DNA from: Pelomonas sp963992225
Lineage (GTDB): Bacteria > Pseudomonadota > Gammaproteobacteria > Burkholderiales > Burkholderiaceae_C
Reading direction: 5' to 3'
Assembly (NCBI GenBank): GCA_963992225.1
Contig: CAXDTK010000007.1
Location: 1 to 48,752, forward strand
DNA: 48,752 nucleotides
Shown: positions 24,831-33,549 of the stretch, piece after piece
How the letters are laid out: every line of letters starts with the position of its first letter
Position numbering within the stretch: position 1 is the stretch's first letter
Notes under the pieces: generated by a model
Databases searched by the model: none
Seen by the model: only the letters and a program-made list of their open reading frames with translations
What the model was told of the DNA's origin: nothing
Program-made: the position numbers and the translations under genes

Positions 24831-26687
24831 ATGGACATGTCGACGCCCACGCTCACCCAGACGCAAGCCATCGCCCAAGTGGAGCAATGGCTGGCTTCGG
24901 CGCGCAGTGGCCAGATGGAGTTGCCCCAGGTCATGGACGCGGCCACCAAGCTGCAGGCGGCTGGTCTGGCCGGCGCTGCGGCGCTGCTGTACCAGCACTG
25001 GGTGGTGGGCACGCCATCGCCGTTCAGGCATGTGGGCTGCTTCAACTGGGGCGCCATCCTGGGCGACCTGGGGCGCCATGTCGAGGCCGAGCAGGCCTAC
25101 CGCATGGCGCTCACGATGGCGCCGGACTTCGCCCAGGCGCGCCTGAACCTGGGCCACCAGGTGGAGCACCAGGGCCGCACCGAGGAAGCGCTGGCGCACT
25201 GGCGCGCGGTCTACGACAACCCGTCGCCGGCCAGCCTGGGGGCGGAGCCGCAGGCGCTGTTGCTGCATGCGCTGAACAACGCCGCGCGACTGCTCGAGCA
25301 GCTCAAGCGCTACGACGAATCCGAAGCGCTGATGCGCCGTTCGCTGCTGCTCAACCCCCGGCAGGGCGACGTGGCGCAGCACTATGTGCACATCCGCCAG
25401 AAGCAGTGCGCCTGGCCGGTGTACGACAGCTTCGGCGACGTGACGCACAACCACCTGCTGATGAGCACGTCGCTGCTGGGCATGCTGGACGAAAGCGACG
25501 ACCCGGCGCTGCAACTGCTGACGGCCCAGCGTTTCGTGCACGAGAAGGTGGCCAAGGTCACCACGCCACCGCTGCACCAGGGCCACCGCCGTGACGGCAA
25601 GATCAAGATCGGCTACCTCTCCGGCGACCTGTGCATGCATGCGGTGGGCCTGCTGACGGCCGAGCTGTACGAGCTGCACGACCGCGAGAAGTTCGAGGTC
25701 CACGCGTTCTGCTGGAGCCGGGAGGACGGCACGCCGCTACGGGCCCGCATCAAGGCCGCGCTGGACAGCCTGACGCCCATCGGCGCCATGGGCGACCGCC
25801 AGGCCGCCGGCCTGATCGCAGCCGCCGGCATCGACGTGCTGGTGGACCTGCAAGGATTGACCAGCGGCGCCCGCCCCAACATCCTGGCGCACCGGCCTGC
25901 GCCCATCCAGGTCAGCTACCTCGGCCTGCCGGCCACCTCGGCACTGCCGGGCGTGGACTGGATCCTGGCCGACCGCTTCGTGATGCCGCCCGAGCTGCTG
26001 CCGTACCACACCGAGAAGCCCATCTACCTGCCGCACTGCTACCAAGTCAGCGACCGCCAGCGGGTGGCCAATGCGCCGCCGACGCGCGCTGCCGCCGGGC
26101 TGCCCGAGCAGGGCTTCGTCTTCTGTGCGTTCAACAACAACCACAAGATGAGCGAGCCCGTCTGGCGCTGCTGGATGCGCATCCTGCGCCAGGTGCCCGG
26201 CAGCGTGCTGTGGCTGCTGGCCGACAACCCCTTCGCCAAGGCCAACCTGACCCGGGTGGCCGCCGAGGAAGGCATCACGCCCGATCGCCTGGTGTTCGCG
26301 CCGCGCGCACTGCCGGCCGACTATCTGGCCCGCTTCCAGCTGGCGGACCTGTTCCTCGACACCTTCCCCTACAACGCCGGCACCACGGCCAGCGACTGCC
26401 TGTGGATGGGCACGCCCATCCTGACGCGCGCGGGCCGGACCTACATCTCGCGCATGGCCGGCAGCCTGCTGACGGCAGTGGGCCTGCCCGACCTGATCAC
26501 GACGACGATCGAGGAGTACGAGCAGCGCGCGGTGCAGATCGGCAACCAGCCGGCCCGCGCCGCGTCCTACAAGCGCTACCTCGCCGAACATGGCCGCCAG
26601 TCGCCGCTGTTTGACATTCCGGCTACCGTGCGCGATATCGAACGAGCGTTCGAGCGCCTGGCGATCGAGGCCCGCGCGAAAGCCTAA
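24831..26687 (+). CDS. SPINDLY/OGT-type O-linked N-acetylglucosamine transferase with TPRs
   Basis: Glycosyltransferase family 41-like protein of 618 residues. About three TPR-like helix pairs occupy residues 40-190 (e.g. AILGDLGRHVEAEQAYRMAL). The catalytic region starts near 257: KIKIGYLSGDLCMHAVGLL (His270, the place of human OGT H498), PIQVSYLGLPATS, FNNNHKMSEPVW (Lys439), and DLFLDTFPYNAGTTASDCLW (Asp510). It is expected in the cytoplasm, moving a sugar from a UDP (or GDP) donor to Ser/Thr of proteins. It abuts the type I secretion ABC gene with no gap (TAAATG). Target protein unknown; the octapeptide-repeat protein is the obvious candidate. Confidence 0.9.
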   Translation: MDMSTPTLTQTQAIAQVEQWLASARSGQMELPQVMDAATKLQAAGLAGAAALLYQHWVVGTPSPFRHVGCFNWGAILGDLGRHVEAEQAYRMALTMAPDFAQARLNLGHQVEHQGRTEEALAHWRAVYDNPSPASLGAEPQALLLHALNNAARLLEQLKRYDESEALMRRSLLLNPRQGDVAQHYVHIRQKQCAWPVYDSFGDVTHNHLLMSTSLLGMLDESDDPALQLLTAQRFVHEKVAKVTTPPLHQGHRRDGKIKIGYLSGDLCMHAVGLLTAELYELHDREKFEVHAFCWSREDGTPLRARIKAALDSLTPIGAMGDRQAAGLIAAAGIDVLVDLQGLTSGARPNILAHRPAPIQVSYLGLPATSALPGVDWILADRFVMPPELLPYHTEKPIYLPHCYQVSDRQRVANAPPTRAAAGLPEQGFVFCAFNNNHKMSEPVWRCWMRILRQVPGSVLWLLADNPFAKANLTRVAAEEGITPDRLVFAPRALPADYLARFQLADLFLDTFPYNAGTTASDCLWMGTPILTRAGRTYISRMAGSLLTAVGLPDLITTTIEEYEQRAVQIGNQPARAASYKRYLAEHGRQSPLFDIPATVRDIERAFERLAIEARAKA

Positions 26688-29018
26688 ATGCCGCGTCAGC
26701 ACGACCCCTTCTTCGACGGCCAGCCGCAGGCGCCGGGCCTGCGCCTGGCCGCGAACGGGGAGCCGCCCGCGCCGCCGGACCCGTTGGAGAACCTGACCAG
26801 CCAGCCCGCCGGCGACCCGCTGCTGCAGGCCCTGGCCTGGCTGACGCGCCACCATGGCAAGCCACGCTCCCCCGAGTCGCTGCGCGCCGGCGCGCCGGTG
26901 GAAGGCGCGCTGACGCCCGACGGCGCCATCCGCGTCATGCGCGAGGCGGGCTACAACGCCGGCCTGCTGCGCAAGCGCATCGACGAGATTCACGACCTGC
27001 TGCTGCCGGCCGTGCTGCTGCTCAAGGGCGGCGACGCCTGCGTGCTGGTGCGCCGGCTGGCCGACGGCCGCAACGAAGTGGTTTTCCCCGGGCCCGAGGC
27101 CGCGGCCGTGCCGGCCACCTCGGCCGAGCTGGAGCCGGAGTACAGCGGCTTCATGCTGGCGGTGTCGCCGCAGCAGCAGTCGCAGGCGCACACGCGCAAT
27201 CCGGTCGACGAGCAGATCCTGCGCCCCGTCGGCCAGCATTGGCTGTGGGGCACGCTCAAGCGCTTCGTGCCTTACTACCGGTCGGCCATGGTGGCGGCAA
27301 TGCTGAGCAACGTGCTGATGCTCGTCTCCGGCGTCGTCACCTCCGTCATCTACGACAAGGTCATCCCGCACCAGGCCATCGTCACGCTGTGGGCGCTGGC
27401 GGTGGGCGCCGGCATCGCGCTGCTGTTCGATCTGTTCTCTCGCCAGCTGCGCGCCCATCTCATCGACCTGGCGGGCCGCAAGGCCGACATGATCATCGGC
27501 GCCAAGCTGTTCCGCCAGACGCTGGGCGTGCGCATGGAGCACAAGCCCGGCTCCGCGGGCTCCTATGCCCATCACCTGGCGCAGATCGAGATCGTGCGCG
27601 AGTTCTTCGCCTCGGCCACGATGTCGGTGCTGACAGACCTGCCGTTCGTGGTGCTGTTCGTCGCGATGACGTTCATCATCGGCGGCCCGCTCGGCTGGGT
27701 GCTGGTGATCGCGATCCCGCTGATCCTGGTGATGACCTATGCCATCCAGGGTTACCTGCGCCAGGCCACGCGTACCAACATGACCGAGATGGCCGACCTG
27801 CAGGGCACGCTGGTCGAGGCCATCGAAGGGCTGGAAGATCTGAAGACCTCGGGCGCCGAGGGGCGCTTCCTGCGGCGCTACGAAACCAGCACGGCGATCG
27901 CGGCGGAGTCGGCGATGCGGGCGCGCAACATGTCGAGCTGGAGCTCCAACATCTCCATGACGATGCAGCAGGGCATCAACCTGGTGATGCTGGTGTGGGG
28001 CGTCTACCTGATCCAGGACGGTCTCATCACTGCTGGCGCGCTGATCGGCTCGGTGATGTTCGCCGGCCGCGCGTTGATGCCGTTGGGCAGCCTCGTCAGC
28101 CTGGCCACCCGCTACCAGGGCGCGCGTGCCGCCATGCAGTCGCTGGACCGCATGATGCAGGCGCCGACCGAACGCGACAGCGGCCGCAACTACGTGCCGC
28201 TGAACCAGTTCAACGGCCGGCTGGGGCTGCACGACGTCGGCTTCAGCTACCCCGCCGTGGGCGACGCCGCCGCGCCCAAGATCCTGAAGAACGTCACATT
28301 GAAGCTGGAGCCCGGGGAGCGCGTGGCCATCCTGGGCCGCATCGGCAGCGGGAAGTCCACCATCCTGCGCCTGCTGGCGGGGCTGTACCAGCCCACCGAG
28401 GGCATGGTGGACGTGGACGGCATCGACCTGCGCCAGCTGGACCCGGCCGAGTTCCGCTCACATGTGGGCTTTGTGTCGCAGGACCCGCGGCTGTTCCACG
28501 GCACGCTGCGCGACAACGTGCTGATGGGCCGCGCGCACATCGACGCTGCCCGCCTGGTGGAGGTGGCCCGGCTGACCGGGCTGGACCGCGTCATCGCCAC
28601 CCACCCGCAGGGCTGGGACTTGCCCGTGGGCGAGTCCGGCGGGCTGCTCTCGGGCGGCCAGCGCCAGCTCGTCGCGCTGGCGCGCAGCCTCGTCACGCGG
28701 CCGCAGATCCTGCTGATGGACGAGCCCACCAGCTCGATGGACGCGCAAAGCGAGATCGCCTTCCTGCGCCAGCTGCGGGATGCCGCCGGCAACTGCACGC
28801 TGGTCGTCGTGACGCACCGGCCGGCGGTGCTGGAGCTGGTGTCGCGCGTCATCGTCGTCGACAACGGCCGCATGGTGCTGGACGGCCCGCGCGACCAGGT
28901 GCTCGCCGCCCTGTCCGGCGTGCGGCCGGCGCAGCCGCAGGCGGCCGCAGCGGCCGACGCCGGCAACCTCCATATGCATCCGTCGGCCCAGCCGGTGCAG
29001 CGCTCCGCGTCCGTCTAG
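26688..29018 (+). CDS. Type I secretion permease/ATPase with degenerate C39-like domain
   Basis: ABC exporter of 776 residues. An N-terminal peptidase-C39-like region (about 40-170) lacks the catalytic Cys: the place reads DPLLQALAWLTRHHGK. Such a domain binds substrate without cutting, as in HlyB and LapB. Six membrane helices follow (about 195-480), then the ATPase with Walker A GRIGSGKST (near 551), signature LLSGGQRQ (near 654), Walker B ILLMDEPTSSMD (near 674) and an H-loop His in VTHRPA. It fits the LapB branch that exports giant adhesins. Followed after 3 bp by the fusion-protein gene. Confidence 0.95.
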   Translation: MPRQHDPFFDGQPQAPGLRLAANGEPPAPPDPLENLTSQPAGDPLLQALAWLTRHHGKPRSPESLRAGAPVEGALTPDGAIRVMREAGYNAGLLRKRIDEIHDLLLPAVLLLKGGDACVLVRRLADGRNEVVFPGPEAAAVPATSAELEPEYSGFMLAVSPQQQSQAHTRNPVDEQILRPVGQHWLWGTLKRFVPYYRSAMVAAMLSNVLMLVSGVVTSVIYDKVIPHQAIVTLWALAVGAGIALLFDLFSRQLRAHLIDLAGRKADMIIGAKLFRQTLGVRMEHKPGSAGSYAHHLAQIEIVREFFASATMSVLTDLPFVVLFVAMTFIIGGPLGWVLVIAIPLILVMTYAIQGYLRQATRTNMTEMADLQGTLVEAIEGLEDLKTSGAEGRFLRRYETSTAIAAESAMRARNMSSWSSNISMTMQQGINLVMLVWGVYLIQDGLITAGALIGSVMFAGRALMPLGSLVSLATRYQGARAAMQSLDRMMQAPTERDSGRNYVPLNQFNGRLGLHDVGFSYPAVGDAAAPKILKNVTLKLEPGERVAILGRIGSGKSTILRLLAGLYQPTEGMVDVDGIDLRQLDPAEFRSHVGFVSQDPRLFHGTLRDNVLMGRAHIDAARLVEVARLTGLDRVIATHPQGWDLPVGESGGLLSGGQRQLVALARSLVTRPQILLMDEPTSSMDAQSEIAFLRQLRDAAGNCTLVVVTHRPAVLELVSRVIVVDNGRMVLDGPRDQVLAALSGVRPAQPQAAAAADAGNLHMHPSAQPVQRSASV

Positions 29019-29021
29019 GCC

Positions 29022-30236
29022 ATGGCAAGCAATGACAAGTTGGCCCTGAGCCGGCAGGAAAGCGTGTTCGTCACCGGGCTGGAGGGCGCCCAGCTCGACG
29101 AGCCGCTGCCGCGCGCCACATGGGTGCTTTACCTGCTGCTGGCGGCCGTCGTCACCGCCATCGCCTGGGCGTCGCTGGCCCATGTGGACGAGGTGACCCG
29201 CAGCGATGGCCGCATCGTGCCCGATGGCCGCGAGCAGGTCATTGCCAGCCTGGACAGCGGCATCCTGCGCGAGCTGCATGTGCGCGAGGGACAGGAGGTG
29301 CAGGCCGGCCAGGAGCTCGCGCAACTGGACCCCACCCGCGTCGAGGCGTCGCAGAACGAGGGCCAGGCCAAGCGCATCGCGCTGAAGGCCCAGGCGGCCC
29401 GGCTGACGGCCGAGGCCGGCGCGCGCGCGCTGAAGTTCCCGCCCGAGGTGCTGGCGGTGCCCAGCCTCGTCGAGGCGGAGACCGAGGCCTACGAGGCGCG
29501 CCGCCGCCTGCTGGACGAGGCCGTCAGCGCCATCGGCCGTAGCGCCGGGTTGCTGGCCCGCGAGCAGCGCCTGGCGCAGGACATGTCGGCCCGGGGCCTG
29601 ATGTCCGACGTCGAGGTGATGCGGCTGAACCGCCAGGTCAACGAGCTGCAGCAGCAGCGCAACGAGCGCATCAGCCGCTTCCGTCAGGAAGCCAGCAGCG
29701 AGCTCGTGCGCGTGCAGAACGAGCTGACGCAGCTGGACGAACAGATGGTGGTGCGCCAGGACGCCATGCAGCGCACGGTGCTGAAGTCGCCGGTGCATGG
29801 CGTCGTGAAGAACATCCGCGTCAACACCGTGGGCGGCGTGGTCACGACGGGGGCGCCGGTCATGGAGATCTCGCCCATCGGGCCGCGTGTGCGGGTGGAG
29901 GCGCGCATCAAGCCCAAGGACATCGGCTTCCTGCGCGTCGGCCAGACCGCCGAGATCCGGCTGAACGGCTACGACTTCAACGTCTACGGCGGGCTGGAAG
30001 GCAAGATCGAGTACATCAGCCCCGACGCGATGGGCGACACCGAGAAGGGCAACGAAGGCGCCTACTACCGCGTGCTGGTCTCCGCCGATCGCAACAACAC
30101 GCAGTTCAAGGGCAAGCCGCTGCCGGTGATCCCGGGCATGCAGGCGACGGTCGACATCCGCACGGGCGAGCGCTCGGTGCTCAGCTACCTGCTGCGGCCG
30201 ATGATGAAATCACGCGAAGCGCTGCGCGAGCGGTAA
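29022..30236 (+). CDS. HlyD-family type I secretion membrane fusion protein
   Basis: Periplasmic adaptor of 404 residues. A short cytoplasmic head is followed by one membrane helix (WVLYLLLAAVVTAIAWASLA, about residues 31-50), a lipoyl half-motif (EQVIASLDSGILRELHVREGQEV), a long coiled-coil hairpin (about 100-240), the second lipoyl half (LKSPVHGVVKNI) and a beta-barrel end with GMQATVDIRTGERSVLSYLLRP, the HlyD-type C-terminus. It bridges the ABC exporter and the TolC-like channel. Typical length. Confidence 0.95.
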   Translation: MASNDKLALSRQESVFVTGLEGAQLDEPLPRATWVLYLLLAAVVTAIAWASLAHVDEVTRSDGRIVPDGREQVIASLDSGILRELHVREGQEVQAGQELAQLDPTRVEASQNEGQAKRIALKAQAARLTAEAGARALKFPPEVLAVPSLVEAETEAYEARRRLLDEAVSAIGRSAGLLAREQRLAQDMSARGLMSDVEVMRLNRQVNELQQQRNERISRFRQEASSELVRVQNELTQLDEQMVVRQDAMQRTVLKSPVHGVVKNIRVNTVGGVVTTGAPVMEISPIGPRVRVEARIKPKDIGFLRVGQTAEIRLNGYDFNVYGGLEGKIEYISPDAMGDTEKGNEGAYYRVLVSADRNNTQFKGKPLPVIPGMQATVDIRTGERSVLSYLLRPMMKSREALRER

Positions 30237-30243
30237 TGGCCGA

Positions 30244-30276
30244 CTGGCGGCCCGCTTTTCCGGGTTTTGCCGCCAG
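30244..30276. repeat. Long stem-loop between the fusion-protein and TolC-like genes
   Basis: CTGGCGGC and GCCGCCAG form an eight-base perfect stem around a 17-base loop that can itself pair (CCCG/CGGG). It sits in the 66-base gap and could adjust mRNA stability or attenuate distal genes. No T tract follows, so a strong terminator is unlikely. Confidence 0.4.
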
Positions 30277-30302
30277 GGGTGCGATGGTCTAGTGACAGGG
30301 CC

Positions 30303-31721
30303 ATGCTGTACCCCTTCCGCCCCCTCCTGATCTGCGGCCTCGCCGCCACGCTGCTCGTCCAGAGCCCTGTCGCGCTGGCGCAGGCGCGTCCGTCCAAGCC
30401 CGCTGTGGCGCAGGCCGCCGAGGCACCCGCCTCGCAGGGCCGCTGCAACGAGGACGATGCCGGCCTCTCGCGCATGGGCCGCGACATGACGGCGCTGGAT
30501 ACCCAGAGCGACGACCCACGCGCCGCCCTGCAGTCGCTGGTGGACATGACGCTGGCGCGCAGCAAGGGTCTGGGCGCCGTGCGGCTGCTGGCCGACGCGG
30601 CCCGCTCGGACGTCGAGGAAACGCGTGCGCTGGGCATGCCCACCGCCACGCTGAACATCGGCATCAACGGCATCCACCAGGCGGTCGGCTCGGCGGGGGC
30701 AGGGCGCGGGCAGGTGGGCGCCACGCTGAGCGCGGGCATGCCGGTCTGGGACTTCGGACGCATCGCCAAGCTCACCGACTGGCGAAAGGAGCTGGCCGAG
30801 GTGGCCGCGCAGGGCCAGCGCAGCGCCGAGGAGCAGCTGTCGCTGACCGTCGTCACCACCGCCCTGGACCGCAGCCGCTACGTGCTGCAGGGTCAGGTCT
30901 ATGCGCAATATGTGCGCAAGATGGCCTGCCTGGTGGACGCGCTGGAGATCATCACCAAGGCCGACCGCGGCCGCGCCAGTGAGCTGGTGCAGGCGCAGAA
31001 GAGCCTGCAGCAGGCCGACCTGTCGCTGGAGCAGACGATGTCGGCGCTGCGCCAGACCGAGGTGCGCATGAAGCGCCTGGTGGGTGAGCCGCTGCCGCCG
31101 GCCATCGGCATGTCGGCTGCGCTGTCGGTGCTGCCGGACCTGGAGCAGATGAAAAGCGACATCTTGCTGGGCGCCGACATCGCGCAGGCCGAGGCCCAGG
31201 CGCGCTCGCAGCGCAATTTCGCGGAGTCCGTCATCGCGGGCCAGAAGCCCACGGTCAGCGTCACCGGCAGCGCCAGCGCGCTGTATCGCAGCGGCGCGCT
31301 GCCCGGCGAGGCCCGCTCCACCGACGTGGGCGCCGGCGTGTCCGTCACCATCCCCATCTTGCAGCCGGGTGCCCAGGCCCAGGCCAATGCCGCCGTGCAG
31401 CGTTACCGCGCCACCGTCATGCAACGCGACGAAACCATCGAGGCCAAGCGCTACCGCCTGCTCGAGATGAACGAGATGGGCTCGTCGGCGCTGGACCGCG
31501 CTCGGCGCATCGTCGAGATCCTGCGCAACAGCGACCGCGTGCGTGCTTCTACGCTGCAGCAATGGCAGCAACTGGGCCGGCGCTCGCTGTTCGACGTGAT
31601 GGGCGCCGAGAGCGACTACTACTCGATGCGCATCGCCCACGTGAACGCCTTGTTCGACGCCCAGCAGATCGCCGCGATGATGTGGTCGATGGGTCGGGGA
31701 GTGACGACGCCGTTGCGCTGA
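30303..31721 (+). CDS. TolC-family outer-membrane channel of the type I system
   Basis: Outer-membrane factor of 472 residues. A signal peptide (about residues 1-27) ends ALAQA. The mature part has the TolC/LapE pattern of long helices and strands: DPRAALQSLVDMTLARS, LNIGINGIHQAVG, then VGATLSAGMPVWDFGRIAKL, and in the second half SVTIPILQPGAQAQANAAVQRY with the usual turn. It ends in a helix with the NALFDAQQIAAMMWSMG stretch. It completes the exporter with the two genes upstream. The ATG at 30303 is the likely start. Confidence 0.88.
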   Translation: MLYPFRPLLICGLAATLLVQSPVALAQARPSKPAVAQAAEAPASQGRCNEDDAGLSRMGRDMTALDTQSDDPRAALQSLVDMTLARSKGLGAVRLLADAARSDVEETRALGMPTATLNIGINGIHQAVGSAGAGRGQVGATLSAGMPVWDFGRIAKLTDWRKELAEVAAQGQRSAEEQLSLTVVTTALDRSRYVLQGQVYAQYVRKMACLVDALEIITKADRGRASELVQAQKSLQQADLSLEQTMSALRQTEVRMKRLVGEPLPPAIGMSAALSVLPDLEQMKSDILLGADIAQAEAQARSQRNFAESVIAGQKPTVSVTGSASALYRSGALPGEARSTDVGAGVSVTIPILQPGAQAQANAAVQRYRATVMQRDETIEAKRYRLLEMNEMGSSALDRARRIVEILRNSDRVRASTLQQWQQLGRRSLFDVMGAESDYYSMRIAHVNALFDAQQIAAMMWSMGRGVTTPLR

Positions 31722-31747
31722 GGGGGCCGCTGCGCGACGATCCCTGG

Positions 31748-32641
31748 ATGAGCGTGCTGCTGGAGTTGATGCAAGAACACGCGCGTTTCGCGCTGCCCGG
31801 ACTGCGCCGGGATCTCGAACGCTTCGGGACGGCCTGGCTGGCCGAGGCCGAAGACCTGGTCGCCACGTTCTACCCACAGTCGTCGTTGCAGCGTGAAGCG
31901 CTGCGCGCGTATGGCCGCTTCACGATCGATACGATGCGCCGTCAGCGGCGCTTCGAGCAGCTCGGTCGGTATGAGGCTCGGCCGCCAGCCGGGACGGCGG
32001 GAGCGCTCGACGAACAGCGCCGGCAGCAGGACTACCTGCCCGGCTTGCTGCTGTCACACTACCTGTGGCCGCAGCATTACCAGCAGCTCTGCTTCTTCCG
32101 TGAGTCTTTCGTGCCGCGTCTGGTCCAGGCGCGAAGCGGGCGGTTGCTGGAGGTGGGCATTGGCAGCGGGCTGTTCATGCGCTTGGCCCTGCAGGCGCTG
32201 CCGGCGGCGCGCGGACTGGGACTGGACCTCAGCGAGACTGCGCTGGCCTTCAGCCGCCGGCACGCAGCACGCTACGGTCTGTCGGGGCGCTTCGAAGCGC
32301 GGCATCACGACCTGCTGCAGGCGCCTCTGGCCGAGCACTTCGATGCGCTGATCTGCGTCGAGGTGCTCGAGCACCTGGAAAAGCCGGAGTCACTGCTGCG
32401 CGCACTGCGCCGGCAGGTCGAGCCAAGCGCCTATGTCTTCGTCAGCGCCGCGCTAAATGCCGCGGACATCGACCATGTCCACCTGTACCGCGAGCCCGGG
32501 GCGGTGCTCCGGCAGGTGGAGGCGGCGGGTTTCCGCGTCGAGGCCGCGCGACTGTCAGAGGGCCGCGCGCAGGGCCCGGCTGGCGTCCCGGTGCCGGCCG
32601 TGTTAGCCCTGATAATGCGGCCGAGCGAGGTAAGCACTTGA
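31748..32641 (+). CDS. SAM-dependent class I methyltransferase
   Basis: Methyltransferase of 297 residues. SAM-binding motif I is GRLLEVGIGSGLFMRLAL (near residue 135), followed by the acidic strand end GLGLDLSETAL and the motif with LICVEVLEHLEKPESLLRAL. The N-terminal 100 residues are helical and not recognised. It begins 26 bp after the TolC-like gene and heads the acyl-sugar block. Likely target: a sugar or acyl group of that pathway. In the Pseudomonas viosamine islands a methyltransferase sits among similar genes. Confidence 0.82.
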   Translation: MSVLLELMQEHARFALPGLRRDLERFGTAWLAEAEDLVATFYPQSSLQREALRAYGRFTIDTMRRQRRFEQLGRYEARPPAGTAGALDEQRRQQDYLPGLLLSHYLWPQHYQQLCFFRESFVPRLVQARSGRLLEVGIGSGLFMRLALQALPAARGLGLDLSETALAFSRRHAARYGLSGRFEARHHDLLQAPLAEHFDALICVEVLEHLEKPESLLRALRRQVEPSAYVFVSAALNAADIDHVHLYREPGAVLRQVEAAGFRVEAARLSEGRAQGPAGVPVPAVLALIMRPSEVST

Positions 32642-33252
32642 ACTTGAACGAACAGACTTTGAACGGCGAATTTGTCGATCTGGTGCCATTGCGGATGGAC
32701 GACGCCGAACTGACCTTTCGCTGGCGTCAGGGCGCGCGCGCGGCACATCTGAATCGCGGCGCGGCGGATATCGGACAACAGGCCGCCTGGATCGCTGCAC
32801 GGCCGACCTCGGAATACAATTTCATCATCCGGCTCAAAGACGGGCGTCCGGTCGGCATGCTGGCATTGTGCGGGATCGACGACCTGCACCGGCATGCCGA
32901 ATCAGGACGGTTTCTCATCGGCGATGAGGAAGCGGTCAAAGGCATTCCCGCCGCGGTGGAAGCCATGAAAATGCTCTATGAGCTGGCGTTTGATCGGCTC
33001 AAGTTGACGCGGGTATTCGGTACCATCGCCGCCGACAACAAACTGATGATCAAGTGGCAGAAATTCCTCGGCATGAAGGAGGAAGGTCGCTTGCGCAATC
33101 ACTATTTCATCAACGGGCATTTTCAGGACTGCGTGATGCTCGGCATTCTCGAACACGAATATCGGGACATGGCCCTGCCGCGCATGACGTCCTTGATTGC
33201 CGCTGGGCGCAAGAGCGCGGCGGCTGGAACCAAGACAGGAGAAAACGAGTGA
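32638..33252 (+). CDS. GNAT-family (RimJ/RimL-like) N-acyltransferase
   Basis: Protein of 204 residues with a GNAT fold of the Acetyltransf_3 type: LVPLRMDDAELTFRWRQ, then GRPVGMLALCGIDD, and the late motif KLTRVFGTIAADNKLMIKWQKFLGMKEEG. A likely role is N-acylation of the 3-amino sugar made by the FdtA/FdtB pair, using an acyl group from the ACPs. The start is a TTG overlapping the previous stop (TTGA). Base composition is clearly lower in GC than its neighbours (29 of the first 60 bases), suggesting recent acquisition. Confidence 0.8.
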   Translation: MNLNEQTLNGEFVDLVPLRMDDAELTFRWRQGARAAHLNRGAADIGQQAAWIAARPTSEYNFIIRLKDGRPVGMLALCGIDDLHRHAESGRFLIGDEEAVKGIPAAVEAMKMLYELAFDRLKLTRVFGTIAADNKLMIKWQKFLGMKEEGRLRNHYFINGHFQDCVMLGILEHEYRDMALPRMTSLIAAGRKSAAAGTKTGENE

Positions 33253-33548
33253 GTAGCAAAGAACAAGAAGTCCTTGACGCGATCTATCAGTCGCTGCAGA
33301 CGCTCAATGAGGAGCGCGCGGCCGACGACCAGATCGAGATCGGCCCCGATACCTGCCTTTTCGGCGAAGGTTCCGACCTGGACTCGCTGTCGTTGGTCTC
33401 CGTCATCGTCGACCTGGAGACGCTGGTGACCGACAAGTTCGGCCGCACCATCAGCCTCACCGACGACAAGGCCATGAACCACGAGCCGGTGCCCTTCACC
33501 GACGTGACGGCCCTGAAGAACTACATCCTCTTCCTGCTGGAGGAGTGA
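33249..33548 (+). CDS. Acyl carrier protein-like protein (99 residues)
   Basis: Acidic helical protein with a phosphopantetheine site in GSDLDSLSLVSVIVDLE (the DSL Ser). It is longer than normal ACPs because of an inserted segment after the site (VTDKFGRTISLTDDKAMNHEPVPF). GTG start overlaps the GNAT stop (GTGA). It probably carries the growing acyl group made by the downstream enzymes. A second, more standard ACP lies at 38963. Confidence 0.82.
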   Translation: MSSKEQEVLDAIYQSLQTLNEERAADDQIEIGPDTCLFGEGSDLDSLSLVSVIVDLETLVTDKFGRTISLTDDKAMNHEPVPFTDVTALKNYILFLLEE

Positions 33549-33549
33549 A

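Noticed and set aside
25737..28232. 831-residue minus-strand frame opposite OGT and the ABC exporter
   Set aside because: Runs antisense across the boundary of two well-recognised genes.
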